NCBI GenBank assembly: GCA_902524945.1
Contig: CABZFF010000001.1
Coordinates: 124,001-188,000, forward strand
Origin: an uncultured Pelagibacteraceae bacterium
GTDB lineage: Bacteria; Pseudomonadota; Alphaproteobacteria; Pelagibacterales; Pelagibacteraceae
Length of the DNA stretch: 64,000 nt
Reading direction: 5' to 3'
Positions 1-9,122 of the stretch are shown piece by piece. Made by a program: the position numbers and the translations under genes. The first letter of the stretch is position 1, and every line of letters begins with the position of its first letter. The notes beneath the pieces are model-generated. The model made no database searches, was not told the DNA's origin, and saw nothing but the letters and a program-made list of their open reading frames with translations.

Positions 1-134
1 AGATTATCAAAGTATAAACTATTTATTAATCTTTTTTGAAATAACTGCTTTGCAGAATTTTTTAATAAAAATTCCCTAAATTGAAGTAAGTTTTCAGGTT
101 TAAAAAATAATTTTTCCTCTATTCTAAAACTCAT
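1..134 (-). CDS. VTC-domain polyphosphate polymerase-like protein, N-terminal fragment
   Basis: Only the first 44 codons are inside the window; the rest lies beyond the left edge. Reading from the ATG at 134 leftwards gives a protein beginning MSFRIEEKLFFK and reaching a KRLINSLYFDN segment. The basic start followed by an INSLYFDN strand is the hallmark of the VTC domain, the tunnel-fold catalytic domain of yeast Vtc4, which makes polyphosphate from ATP. It is the third gene of a tight minus-strand run after DUF4956 and the CotH-like gene, 8 bp behind the latter. That trio is a recurrent bacterial neighbourhood, which supports the call. The catalytic lysine and arginine residues further in cannot be seen, so activity is inferred. 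Confidence 0.75.
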   Translation of the reverse strand, partial: MSFRIEEKLFFKPENLLQFREFLLKNSAKQLFQKRLINSLYFDN

Positions 135-142
135 AATATTTA

Positions 143-2479
143 CTATAAATTTTTATTTTCATTTACTAAAGAATAATTATCAAAACTTACTTTTTCATTT
201 TTGAAATCACAATCCATTTTGTTAAAATTTATTATTCCGCCCTCAAATTCTTGTTTTTTTTTGTAAGCAGATAAACAAGTATTAACAAGGTTAAAAGTAA
301 TTCTTTTTGTAGTTACTATTGAACTATCTTTAGATGCAATACCTATCATAGAATTGTTTGCATTGATGTTTTCTAAAATTAATTCTGACTTTTCTCCAAC
401 TGACAGAGCTTTATCACCACAATTTTCTAGATTTAAATTTTTTATTACGTAATTTCCGTAAGAAAAATCTGCGCAATCATTTTTGGCGAAATTAACATTT
501 ATGTTTTTAATTTTCAAATTTGAAAAATCTATATCCAAAGCATCACTATAAGATGCATTGATTGTTACATCTTCTATTTCTCCGGATATATTTATAAAAT
601 TGATTGAGTCCTCGCACGATGAATTAGATGCACTAAGCGAAATATTTTCAACTTCAAGATTTATAAGCGATAAACAACCTGTTAAACCGCTTTCATTAAT
701 TGGAAACCCCTTTAGATTGGTATTTTCTTTTTCTAAAGGTTGTTCAAAGCCTTCGAAATTAATAATCGTATCTTTAATTGTTCCATTAATAAAAAAAACT
801 TTGGCACCTGAAATATTTTGTCTAATATTAATGATATTTTCATTTTCGTTAGTAAAAACACTTATACCATTTTCATAAAAAATAGAACTTTCTTTAAATT
901 TTTTAAATTTATAATTATTAGAAAAATTTTTAAAATTAAAATCATTACCCAAATATTGAAATGAGGAGTTGTTTTTTGTTAATTCACCCTCTAGTAGATT
1001 AGAAAGCTCGATTGTTGAAAAATCTATGTCTAAACACTTTTCAAGATAAATTTCACATTTTTGAAAATTGTTTATATTAAAGTTATTTTTTATTAAATAT
1101 GTTTCTGGGTGATTTGCTTTTAAATTTTTATGGTAGTTTGCCAAGATATTATCAAGCTCTTTAGTTTGGTTATGTTTTATGAGCTTATTTGATGGGTATT
1201 TGAGATAATTTTTTTCTAATTTTTTTAAATTTACTAAAATTTTTTGTATTTTTTTTTCCAATTTATCTTTTGAATAATTGAGGCCTGAAAGTTGCAAATT
1301 ATTTAATACTCTGGAATGATTAATTTTTTTAATTTTATTATTTAAATTACTAAATGAATTAAAAAATTTTTCACTTATTGGATATCTAAATACACCATCT
1401 GGAATTTCAGCATCAATATTAGCGTTAGAGTCGTAATTAACTGGCTCAAAATAATTTTCTATTGAATTCCAGTAAAATTTTCTATTATTTGCGGCTAAAC
1501 CATGTGTACTATTAGTTGATTGCATGAAAAGGTTATATTCATCTAGTTTCGAAATTTTATGTTTATTGTAATTTCCTAACAAAGTATTATCTAGGTCATA
1601 ATCGAAATAATTAAAATTATTTAGTTCATCTTGAAATCTATTTGAAAAATAAAGGTAAACTATATTTAAATTAGCGACTGCGTTTAAAGACATCTTTTTA
1701 TGTCCTTCGCTTTTTTCTAAAATATTAGTATTTATTTGTTTTGATAGCATGTATTTGGAACTTTGGTTCATTAAAGGTACTACCCCCATGTCCCATCCAC
1801 TCAGATGATTATCCTCTATTTTACTGACCGCCTTGAAAAAAAATCTTTCGTCTGCTTCTAGAATTGGCCCTTCTCTTCTCTTATTATACTCTAGCATTTC
1901 TTTGGCGGCCTTTTCTTGAAATAACATTGTGCTTGTAATTTTATTTACTCTTGCCTGCATTTTTATTGTTCTAGGTGCTAAAAAATTTAAATTTCTTAAA
2001 ATCTCAGTTATCAAAATTTCATCTTCTAAAATCCCCCTAGTTTTAGGTCTTAGTAATTTAAATTTTGTTATCCCTCGTATGTTTCCTTCAATCAAATGAA
2101 CATCTAAGCTTTGGGTGATTGAATTTTCAAATTGTCCAATATGATCTTTCTCATCTCCACTGTGCCTTACACGTGCTTTAAATATACATTTACTTTCATC
2201 TTGATAAGTAACTGTAACTGTGGAATTAAATCTTCTCTTATATTTATCTGGAACATATCTGTATCTGTTGGTAAGGATTCTTACACCATTTACAGTCCAT
2301 TTTTTGTATTCATGAACATCTATTTCAATTAATTTAATTCTTAAATTATCTATATCTTTTACATAACTATTTGTGATTTTGAAAGCACAGCCTTTTAAAT
2401 CAGATATTGATTTATTTTGTGCGGCGAATGATTGATTAAAAATTAATATAAAAAAAAATATAGATAAATATTTTTTCAT
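143..2479 (-). CDS. Secreted CotH-kinase-like protein with C-terminal beta-helix-like repeats
   Basis: The 778-residue protein starts with a signal peptide (residues 1-20, ending SFAA). Residues about 85-360 resemble the CotH family, atypical secreted protein kinases first known from spore coats: RHSGDEKDH near 106, FQEKAA near 188, and the HGLAANNRKFYW / EPVNYDSN pair at 326-352, which matches the usual His..Asn..Tyr then W-D-x-D/N arrangement. From about 500 to 765 the chain turns into irregular Asn/Ile/Ser-rich rungs that look like a right-handed parallel beta-helix. It sits 3 bp behind DUF4956 and 8 bp ahead of the VTC gene, so one transcript is likely. Substrate is unknown. A kinase activity is inferred from family resemblance only; the beta-helix call is from residue pattern. 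Confidence 0.7.
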   Translation of the reverse strand: MKKYLSIFFFILIFNQSFAAQNKSISDLKGCAFKITNSYVKDIDNLRIKLIEIDVHEYKKWTVNGVRILTNRYRYVPDKYKRRFNSTVTVTYQDESKCIFKARVRHSGDEKDHIGQFENSITQSLDVHLIEGNIRGITKFKLLRPKTRGILEDEILITEILRNLNFLAPRTIKMQARVNKITSTMLFQEKAAKEMLEYNKRREGPILEADERFFFKAVSKIEDNHLSGWDMGVVPLMNQSSKYMLSKQINTNILEKSEGHKKMSLNAVANLNIVYLYFSNRFQDELNNFNYFDYDLDNTLLGNYNKHKISKLDEYNLFMQSTNSTHGLAANNRKFYWNSIENYFEPVNYDSNANIDAEIPDGVFRYPISEKFFNSFSNLNNKIKKINHSRVLNNLQLSGLNYSKDKLEKKIQKILVNLKKLEKNYLKYPSNKLIKHNQTKELDNILANYHKNLKANHPETYLIKNNFNINNFQKCEIYLEKCLDIDFSTIELSNLLEGELTKNNSSFQYLGNDFNFKNFSNNYKFKKFKESSIFYENGISVFTNENENIINIRQNISGAKVFFINGTIKDTIINFEGFEQPLEKENTNLKGFPINESGLTGCLSLINLEVENISLSASNSSCEDSINFINISGEIEDVTINASYSDALDIDFSNLKIKNINVNFAKNDCADFSYGNYVIKNLNLENCGDKALSVGEKSELILENINANNSMIGIASKDSSIVTTKRITFNLVNTCLSAYKKKQEFEGGIINFNKMDCDFKNEKVSFDNYSLVNENKNL

Positions 2480-2482
2480 ATT

Positions 2483-3100
2483 TTAATTATAAATAATATT
2501 TACTTTTTCAATTTGATTGTTTTTTTCAAGTTTATCTTTGAATGACTGAAGATCTTTTTTACTCTCAAAATTCAATCTATAAATTATTTTGTTCTCAGCA
2601 TAATCACTAAATGAACTAATCAAAAATTCATTAGTTTCTATTATATCTATTTTACTCTTCGCTGTTATTTCAAGAGTATTGGTACTTACGCCTTCATTGA
2701 AAGACATGTTATAAAAAGACTTTCCATATTTTTTTGATAGAGTTTGAAAAAATTTAACCAATAAAATAATTAATACTGTAACTAAGATTAATTGAATAGC
2801 CCATTTTGTTCTAACACTGGTAGCTATACCCACAGTAATAAGTGCGAAGTACATAATCAACTCCAATGGACTTTTTACTGGGTGTCTAAATCTAACTATC
2901 GATAAAGCGCCTATCATACCTAAAGATAAGGCAATATTATTTGCTATAGTATTAGTAATCACATAAGTAATTAAAGGCAAAATTAAAAAAGTTACCGTTT
3001 GAGCATGTGACTTTGCCCACAACTGACCTGTATAGATTAATGCCATCCTAAATAAAAAACCTGAACCTATAAGTAGTGCTAGTAATTTTATTTCATCCAT
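2483..3100 (-). CDS. DUF4956 family membrane protein
   Basis: This 205-residue protein has four predicted membrane helices in its first 110 residues, a conserved cytoplasmic-looking SIVRFRHPVKSPLE segment near residue 70, and a soluble C-terminal half of alternating beta and helix (about 120-205). The SIVRFR..P.K.P.EL core is what identifies DUF4956. The family has no established function, but in many bacteria it is encoded next to VTC-domain polymerases and CotH proteins, exactly as here. It is the first gene of the three-gene run and begins 9 bp after the stop of the family 61 glycosyltransferase, so it may be co-transcribed with surface-glycan genes. A role in moving or coupling the polymer made by the VTC protein is inference. 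Confidence 0.85.
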   Translation of the reverse strand: MDEIKLLALLIGSGFLFRMALIYTGQLWAKSHAQTVTFLILPLITYVITNTIANNIALSLGMIGALSIVRFRHPVKSPLELIMYFALITVGIATSVRTKWAIQLILVTVLIILLVKFFQTLSKKYGKSFYNMSFNEGVSTNTLEITAKSKIDIIETNEFLISSFSDYAENKIIYRLNFESKKDLQSFKDKLEKNNQIEKVNIIYN

Positions 3101-3109
3101 TTTAATACT

Positions 3110-4267
3110 TTACTTATAATCAATTTCTATTTTTTTTTCTAATAAATTAATTGGAACAGAAATTAAACCTTGCTGGTCGTTATTTGAATATTCAGTGGAT
3201 TTTATTGAGATTTCTCTATAATCAAGGTTTAAGTTTTTTGCTAAATTTTCAATAACTGAACCAGCTGACTCTGGTTTTAATTCCAATACTAAAGTCTCTG
3301 ACTGGGAAAATGTTAAATTTGCAAATCCGGCTCCATGTAAACCAACAATTTTTTTTGCGTTATAAAACAAGTTAACTTGGTCTTCAAAGGTATAATCGCT
3401 TAAAGTAACAATTGAAAATCCTTTCTGAATCAAAAATTTTTTTACTTCATCCTCATTTAAAATTCTTCTAAGGTGTCTATGATTAGATTTTGAATCTTTA
3501 CGGTCTATATAAAATTTTTCGGGAAATTTTTTTAATATTTTTTTTCCAACAAATTTTTCTCTTAAAAATTTCAAAATCCATTGAGGCATGTTTTGAATTT
3601 CTATTGAAGGATCATTTTTTATCACATATGGGTGATCTACAGCTATAATTTGATCAGCAGAAATATGCCTAAATTCTTTACTAGATATAACTTTATTATG
3701 TGGAATGTTCAATAAATCAACAGATGCTTTTTGAAATTTTTCACTTATATCTGGAAATAAAAAAAAATCAATTTTATCTAAATTAATTTTTTCTTCTAAA
3801 ATCTTTAATCTAGGTAAAACATCAAACAACCAATGCCAATAATTTGAATTCCCTGCACCGCCCGTTAAAAGTGATAAAACTGTTCCTCTAAAATTTTTTT
3901 TTACACGGGACGTTCCTTTCTCAAAAACAATATTATCTTTTACATTTGAATTTTTTACATCTTTAAGTTTAATTGATCGATATTGATATGATGGACCCTT
4001 GATAATTTTTTTACCTATTATAAATGCTGTGTCGTTTACTGTATCGGTGTATAATCTAGTTTTTTTCATTTTATATATATTGTAAGAGTACTTTTGATCT
4101 AAAAGCTGATTAAGAATTTCGATAGACTCATGATTTTTTGAGTCTATTACTCCATTTATTCTTCCATAAAAGATTGAGCCAATAAAATAGCCAAAACTTT
4201 TAAATAAAGTCTGTAATTTCTTTTTTATAGAATTAGTCAAAATTTTATTATAGTTATAATCTAACAC
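3110..4267 (-). CDS. Glycosyltransferase family 61 protein
   Basis: The 385-residue protein carries the two signatures of the GT61 (DUF563) fold: a NYWHWLFDVLPRL block at residues 142-154 and a VGLHGAGFANLTF block near 318-330 followed by an acidic LELKPE strand. These enzymes transfer sugars from nucleotide donors; in bacteria they usually act in capsule, O-antigen or exopolysaccharide assembly. No signal peptide is visible, in keeping with a cytoplasmic or membrane-associated enzyme. The gene is divergent from gmd, with only 23 bp between the two starts, and lies just upstream of the DUF4956-CotH-VTC run on the same strand. Acceptor and donor sugar cannot be told from the sequence. Confidence 0.88.
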   Translation of the reverse strand: MLDYNYNKILTNSIKKKLQTLFKSFGYFIGSIFYGRINGVIDSKNHESIEILNQLLDQKYSYNIYKMKKTRLYTDTVNDTAFIIGKKIIKGPSYQYRSIKLKDVKNSNVKDNIVFEKGTSRVKKNFRGTVLSLLTGGAGNSNYWHWLFDVLPRLKILEEKINLDKIDFFLFPDISEKFQKASVDLLNIPHNKVISSKEFRHISADQIIAVDHPYVIKNDPSIEIQNMPQWILKFLREKFVGKKILKKFPEKFYIDRKDSKSNHRHLRRILNEDEVKKFLIQKGFSIVTLSDYTFEDQVNLFYNAKKIVGLHGAGFANLTFSQSETLVLELKPESAGSVIENLAKNLNLDYREISIKSTEYSNNDQQGLISVPINLLEKKIEIDYK

Positions 4268-4290
4268 TTATATTTAATTATGTTAAAATA

Positions 4291-5274
4291 ATGAAAAAAA
4301 TTGCTCTTATTACAGGTATTACTGGTCAAGATGGATCGTATCTAGCGGAATTTTTATTAAAAAAAGGTTACTCTGTTCATGGTATGGTCAGAAGGGTTGC
4401 CTCTGAGGATAAATTGCATCGTTTTTGGAGATTAAAAAATTTTATCGACAAATTAAATATTCATGCTGGGTCATTAGAGAGCTACGCTAGTATTATTAAT
4501 ATTATAACCAAAATAAAACCTCACGAAATTTATCACCTAGGAGCGCAGAGTTATATTGACTATGCATTTAAAGATGAATTCTCGACAATTAATACTAATA
4601 TAAATGGTACTCATTTTTTATTATCCGCAATAAAAGAATTTTCACCAAAAACAAAATTTTATTTTGCTGGATCATCAGAGATGTTTGGAAAAGTTAGGGA
4701 AATACCTCAAACAGAAAAAACTCCTTTTTATCCTAGATCTGTTTATGGTATTTCTAAAGTTGCTGGGTTTGATTTAACAAGAAACTATCGCGAGGCTTAT
4801 AATTTATTTTGTTGTAGTGGAATTTTATTTAATCATGAGTCACCTCGTAGAGGTTTCGAGTTTGTTACTAGAAAAATTACTCATTCAGTTGCAAGAATAA
4901 AATTTGGACTTCAAAAAGATCTTAAACTTGGAAATTTAGAGGCTAAAAGAGATTGGGGTCATGCAAAAGATTACGTTGAGGCAATGTGGTTAATGTTAAA
5001 TAAAAAAAAACCAAATGATTTTGTAATCAGTACTGGAAAACATTATACCGTAAGAGATTTTGCAAAATATGCTTTTTCATTGGTCGACTTAGACTACAAA
5101 AAATACGTAAAAATAGAAAAAAAATTATATCGCCCTTCCGAAGTTGAGAGTCTTTTAGGAAATTGTATAAAAGCAAAAAAAGAGCTTAATTGGAAACCAA
5201 AATATGATTTCAAGAAACTTGTTGAGGATATGGTAAGAGCTGATTTGGAATTTGTAGAAAAAGAAGGTTATTAA
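4291..5274 (+). CDS. gmd: GDP-mannose 4,6-dehydratase
   Basis: This 327-residue extended short-chain dehydrogenase converts GDP-D-mannose to GDP-4-keto-6-deoxymannose, the entry to fucose, rhamnose and perosamine donors. The NADP-binding TGITGQDG motif is at residues 8-15, the GSSEMFGK segment supplies the catalytic Ser/Glu near 128-130, and the YGISK catalytic pair is Y152/K156. ILFNHESPRRG and KRDWGHAKDYV are strongly diagnostic of Gmd. It is slightly shorter than typical Gmd (340-370 residues). Start is the ATG at 4291. No GDP-fucose synthase or epimerase follows inside the window, so the final sugar is open. The heptosyltransferase-like gene follows 10 bp later. Confidence 0.95.
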   Translation: MKKIALITGITGQDGSYLAEFLLKKGYSVHGMVRRVASEDKLHRFWRLKNFIDKLNIHAGSLESYASIINIITKIKPHEIYHLGAQSYIDYAFKDEFSTINTNINGTHFLLSAIKEFSPKTKFYFAGSSEMFGKVREIPQTEKTPFYPRSVYGISKVAGFDLTRNYREAYNLFCCSGILFNHESPRRGFEFVTRKITHSVARIKFGLQKDLKLGNLEAKRDWGHAKDYVEAMWLMLNKKKPNDFVISTGKHYTVRDFAKYAFSLVDLDYKKYVKIEKKLYRPSEVESLLGNCIKAKKELNWKPKYDFKKLVEDMVRADLEFVEKEGY

Positions 5275-5284
5275 ACTTTTTGTT

Positions 5285-6160
5285 GTGAGAGATCTTTTTA
5301 AAAAATTTTTTAAAAATAAAGAAGATAATAAAGAAGAAAAATATAAAAATATTATTTTACCTAAAATTAAAGCGTTTCAAGAAGTCATTTCAAATAAAGA
5401 CACGATCTCTTTTTTGCATTATGGACACTTAGGTGACATTATAAATAGTTTGGCTTTGGTAAAAGAGATTTCAAAAACAAAAAAATGTAACTTTTATGTT
5501 CAGAAAAATAAAAAAATACCTATTGATGTGAAAAAAAAAGATCATCCTTTAGGTGAAGTATACTTAACAGAAGAAATAATTAATAAATTAATACCTTTAT
5601 TAAAAAAACAAAATTATTTAAATGAGGTAAAAATATTTAATAAGGAGATTATTGATGTAGATTTAAATTTTTTTAGAGAGCTTCCTTACAATTTTAATAT
5701 GGACTCTGTGAGGTGGTATTATCACTTACTAGGAGTTCATACTGATGCATCGAAAAACTGGATTAGTGTCGATAGCTCAGACAAATTTAAAAACTATATT
5801 ATAATTTTGAGAAGTTTAAGACGTCAAAACAAATTTATTAATTATTCATTTTTGAGTAAATATAAAAATGTTGTTTTTATTGGTTTAAAAAATGAATACG
5901 AAGATTTAAAAAAAAGTATTACTAATTTAGAATATTACGATAGTAAAGATTTTCTTGAATTGGCCTCAATAATTAAAAATGCAAAAATATTTATTGGAAA
6001 CTTATCATTTGGGTATGCTTTAGCTGAAGCTATCAAAGTACCCAGATTATTAGAGTCAGGTCCTAACTTTCCTCTAATTTATCCAAGTGGTTCTAAAGCA
6101 TATGATTTTTATTTCCAGTTACATTTTGAAAAACACGTTGAAAATTTATACTCAGCTTAA
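5285..6160 (+). CDS. Heptosyltransferase-like (GT-B) surface glycan protein
   Basis: The 291-residue product starts at a GTG; there is no upstream ATG and no alternative Met before the first domain. A charged lysine-rich leader precedes FLHYGHLGDIINSLAL at residues 43-58, which mirrors the GDhint-type loop at the N-terminus of ADP-heptose:LPS heptosyltransferases. Toward the C-terminus, FIGNLSFGYALAEAIKVP looks like the donor-binding GNDSG..HLAAA region of the same GT-B family, but the usual Asp-Ser-Gly is changed. The gene follows gmd by 10 bp and converges on the next gene with a 4-bp stop overlap. I call it a diverged GT9-like transferase; a non-catalytic relative is possible. Confidence 0.55.
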   Translation: MRDLFKKFFKNKEDNKEEKYKNIILPKIKAFQEVISNKDTISFLHYGHLGDIINSLALVKEISKTKKCNFYVQKNKKIPIDVKKKDHPLGEVYLTEEIINKLIPLLKKQNYLNEVKIFNKEIIDVDLNFFRELPYNFNMDSVRWYYHLLGVHTDASKNWISVDSSDKFKNYIIILRSLRRQNKFINYSFLSKYKNVVFIGLKNEYEDLKKSITNLEYYDSKDFLELASIIKNAKIFIGNLSFGYALAEAIKVPRLLESGPNFPLIYPSGSKAYDFYFQLHFEKHVENLYSA

Positions 6161-7374
6161 ACAATCTCTAAATTTGGTAAAGGAAAAATAAATTTTGTTC
6201 CTTTTCTTCTGATTTTACTCTCCCTAATTAAAATTTCCCTTTTAAAATGCCACGGTAAAACTAAATAATAATCTGGTTTGTGAAAACGTGAAAGTGCCTC
6301 AGATATTATATTTATTTTTGTACCAGGTGTATACAATCCATATTTATTTTTATTTCTTTCAGCAACAAAATCAATTATTTTGTTATTAAGCTTAAAATAT
6401 TGTAATAAAACATTCCCTTTAGTTGAAGCCCCATAACAATGAATTTTCTTACCTGACTTCTTATATTTTTTTAATAACTTCACCAATCTATATCTTGTTT
6501 CATTAATATTTTTTATAAATTTTTGAAAAGTTTTAACTTTTGTTAATTCAAGATTATTCTCTAAATTGATAGTCTTATTAATTATTTTTTGGTCAGGAAC
6601 GTATTTTGAATTTTCGTGGCATACATAATATTGCTTACTAGAACCATTAATCGAGTTTTGTTTTATATCAAATACTCTCAAGCCATTTTTTTTACATAAA
6701 TTTATTATTACTTCACTACTGAAGTATTCAAGGTGTTCGTGACAAATTGTATCGAACATTTTTTTTTGAATAATTGAAGCTAAGTCTGCAAATTCCAGTA
6801 AGAAAACTCCATCTTTAGAAAGTATTTTTTTAACATCTTTTAAAAATTTATTTGGATCTTGGGTGTCATAAAAAACTGAAAGAGCAGTTATAATTTTAAA
6901 CTTTTTTTTTGTTTTAGCATTAACTTTTTTGAATGAAAAGAAATCAGAGATCTTATAATTAATCTTTCTATAATTATCTTTGTATTTATCAAGTATTGGG
7001 TCAATTCCAAAAGTAACAATATCTTTTTTATAAAAGTTTAGTAAAGATCCATCATTACTAGCTATATCTAATACAAAGTCTTTTTTTTGTAATTTAGTTT
7101 TTTTTGATAAAAAATTTACTACACCTTTTACATGATCAAGCATAGTAGAGTTAATTCCCGTACGGTAACCATAGTCCGGTCCATAAAGATATTTTAAATC
7201 AAAATTGTGTCCAAGTTGAACTAATCCACAGTTTTTACAAATGACTAATGAAATAGGTTTTTTATTTATTTTTTGATTTAATAAAGGAAATTTACCTGTG
7301 AAGCACATGCTTCCTAATGAAAACAATTTTTTAAGTTTGCTTTTCTTACAACCTCTACATTTGTTTATTTTCAT
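6157..7374 (-). CDS. Zinc-binding SAM-dependent C-methyltransferase (sugar type)
   Basis: The 405-residue protein has the three-part architecture of NDP-sugar C-methyltransferases such as TylC3 and NovU: an N-terminal zinc site made of C6, C9, C46 and C49; a Rossmann methyltransferase core with VLDIASNDGSLL at 101-112; and a C-terminal domain that contains CYGASTKGNVLLQY near 313. SAM is the methyl donor, and dTDP- or GDP-keto-sugars are the usual acceptors. Lying beside gmd and glycosyltransferases, it may methylate a keto-deoxy sugar made from GDP-mannose; this is inference. Its stop overlaps the convergent heptosyltransferase-like gene by 4 bp. Confidence 0.88.
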   Translation of the reverse strand: MKINKCRGCKKSKLKKLFSLGSMCFTGKFPLLNQKINKKPISLVICKNCGLVQLGHNFDLKYLYGPDYGYRTGINSTMLDHVKGVVNFLSKKTKLQKKDFVLDIASNDGSLLNFYKKDIVTFGIDPILDKYKDNYRKINYKISDFFSFKKVNAKTKKKFKIITALSVFYDTQDPNKFLKDVKKILSKDGVFLLEFADLASIIQKKMFDTICHEHLEYFSSEVIINLCKKNGLRVFDIKQNSINGSSKQYYVCHENSKYVPDQKIINKTINLENNLELTKVKTFQKFIKNINETRYRLVKLLKKYKKSGKKIHCYGASTKGNVLLQYFKLNNKIIDFVAERNKNKYGLYTPGTKINIISEALSRFHKPDYYLVLPWHFKREILIRESKIRRKGTKFIFPLPNLEIV

Positions 7375-7455
7375 TGATTTCTTATATCAATGCTTTCTAC
7401 TGTATTGAAATAAAAAATAAATTGATTAACTATTGAAAAATTGGAATTTTAAGGA

Positions 7456-7644
7456 TTAAAGCGTCAAAATAATTGCAAATACCGTCACAGCTGAAACAGC
7501 TGCCACACTTAGAGCTAAGTTTCTATTTCTCTCTAGTTTCTTTTCCTCATTTATTCTAGACAATAAATCAGTCAACTTAACTTTAGTTTGAGTTCTCATT
7601 TCTTGAACTTCTTCATGACTATTAAACTTATACTCTGCGCTCAT
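7456..7644 (-). CDS. Small C-tail-anchored membrane protein, unknown
   Basis: I place the start at the ATG at 7644, giving 62 residues; an upstream in-frame ATG at 7707 would add 21 residues with no conserved look. The first 40 residues are charged and probably a coiled helix (HEEVQEMRTQTKVKLTDLL, then EEKKLERNR), and residues about 43-62 form one hydrophobic helix (LALSVAAVSAVTVFAIILTL) ending at the C-terminus. I do not recognise the family. It lies downstream of the omega-aminotransferase on the same strand, which may be chance packing. Confidence 0.5.
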   Translation of the reverse strand: MSAEYKFNSHEEVQEMRTQTKVKLTDLLSRINEEKKLERNRNLALSVAAVSAVTVFAIILTL

Positions 7645-7739
7645 AGATTTATTAAAGCATATATTGAATTTAGATAAATAAACTGTTTGATCAAATTGGT
7701 CTGTCACAAGTGATTCGACCCAAAATGATTGAGAATTTA

Positions 7740-9077
7740 CTACGATTTTTGATGATGTGAAATTCCGTTTCGCATTTTATCTATTATTTCGTCAATATCT
7801 TTGTTTTCACATACAAATGGTGGCGCGATAATTAGAGCATCTCCGGTAGGTTTAATATTTACTCCAGCATCATAACATTTTTTGTATACATTAAATCCAG
7901 CTTTACCAGGTTTATCTCTCATTGAAATATCTATACCACCTAAAAGTCCATAATTTCTAATACTATCGACACAGCTTAGATCTTTCAAAGAATGCAATCC
8001 ATCTTCAAAATATTTAGATATTTTTTTGACTCTGTTAAAAATATCTTCTTTTTCAAATATTTTTTGAACTGCTATCGCTGCTGATACAGCAACAGGTATT
8101 CCAGAATAAGTGTAGCCATGAAATAACTCAACCGCTCCCTCTGGAGAAGCATCCATAACTGATTGATAAATTTTTTCTCTAACTGCCACTACTCCCATAG
8201 GGACAATTCCATTTGTTGTAGCTTTAGCCATTGTTATCATATCTGGAGTTACTCCAAATTCTTGTGCAGCAAAAGCGGAACCCGTTCTACCCCAACCAGT
8301 TACTACTTCATCAAAAATTAAAAGTATACTGTACTTATCACAAATTTTTCTTAACTTTTGTAAATAATTTTTTGGTGGAATTAGAGTTCCCGTAGATCCT
8401 GCGATAGGTTCAACAATACATGCAGCTATATTTTCTCCCCCTAATTTTTTTGCAATAACCTCTAAATCATCTGCCAGCTCAGATCCTGTATCTGGCTGAC
8501 CCTTTACAAACTTGTGTTCTGGTAAAAAAGTATGTCTCATATGTTCGACGCCTGGCATTAAAATATTTTTAAATTCTTTTGAATTATTTGGTATACCGCC
8601 TACAGTCAAGGCTCCGATGTTCATGCCATGATAACCTCTTTCTCTGCCAACAAACTTAAATCTATTAGTTTGACCGATTGATCTAAAGTAAGCTACTGCA
8701 ATTTTAATCGCTGTCTCTACTGCAGTAGATCCACAAATTGTATAAAAAATTCTATTTAAATCCTCTGGAGTCTTTTGAGCTATCATCGTTGCCAATTCGA
8801 AAGATCCACCATAACCTTGCTGAAAAGGCATGGTGTAATCTAAATTTTCTAATTGATCTTTTATTGCTTCGATAATCTCTTTGCGCCCATGGCCAAGTGG
8901 GTTGCAATACAAGCCAGAACTACCATCAATTAAAGTTTTTCCGTCATGAGTATGAAGATGAATACCCTCTGCTTTTACTATGATACGAGGGTTTTTCTTA
9001 AAATCTTTATTAGATGAAAATGGCATCCAATGTTCATTTAAAGAATTAGGTATTTTAGTTTGAAAAGATGTACTCAC
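7740..9077 (-). CDS. Class III omega-aminotransferase (beta-alanine/omega-amino acid:pyruvate type)
   Basis: This 445-residue PLP enzyme shows all class III landmarks: the N-terminal LNEHWMPFSSNKDFKKNPR block characteristic of omega-amino acid:pyruvate transaminases, the GSTAVETA cofactor phosphate site at 116-123, DEVVTGWGRTG at 256-266 with D256 contacting the pyridine nitrogen, and the Schiff-base lysine K285 in MAKATTNG. The family moves a terminal amino group from beta-alanine, taurine, GABA or similar compounds to pyruvate. Residue-level substrate choice cannot be settled here; beta-alanine or taurine are the likeliest in an organism of this type. Divergent from the methyltransferase at 9123, with a 45-bp gap between them. 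Confidence 0.88.
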   Translation of the reverse strand: MSTSFQTKIPNSLNEHWMPFSSNKDFKKNPRIIVKAEGIHLHTHDGKTLIDGSSGLYCNPLGHGRKEIIEAIKDQLENLDYTMPFQQGYGGSFELATMIAQKTPEDLNRIFYTICGSTAVETAIKIAVAYFRSIGQTNRFKFVGRERGYHGMNIGALTVGGIPNNSKEFKNILMPGVEHMRHTFLPEHKFVKGQPDTGSELADDLEVIAKKLGGENIAACIVEPIAGSTGTLIPPKNYLQKLRKICDKYSILLIFDEVVTGWGRTGSAFAAQEFGVTPDMITMAKATTNGIVPMGVVAVREKIYQSVMDASPEGAVELFHGYTYSGIPVAVSAAIAVQKIFEKEDIFNRVKKISKYFEDGLHSLKDLSCVDSIRNYGLLGGIDISMRDKPGKAGFNVYKKCYDAGVNIKPTGDALIIAPPFVCENKDIDEIIDKMRNGISHHQKS

Positions 9078-9122
9078 TATTAAATTATAGCAAAGTAATT
9101 TTTTGAATGCTATCTAAATATT

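Noticed and set aside
558-878. Plus-strand frame of 106 residues inside the CotH-like gene
   Set aside because: Antisense shadow of a well-supported secreted protein; no ribosome site and no family pattern.
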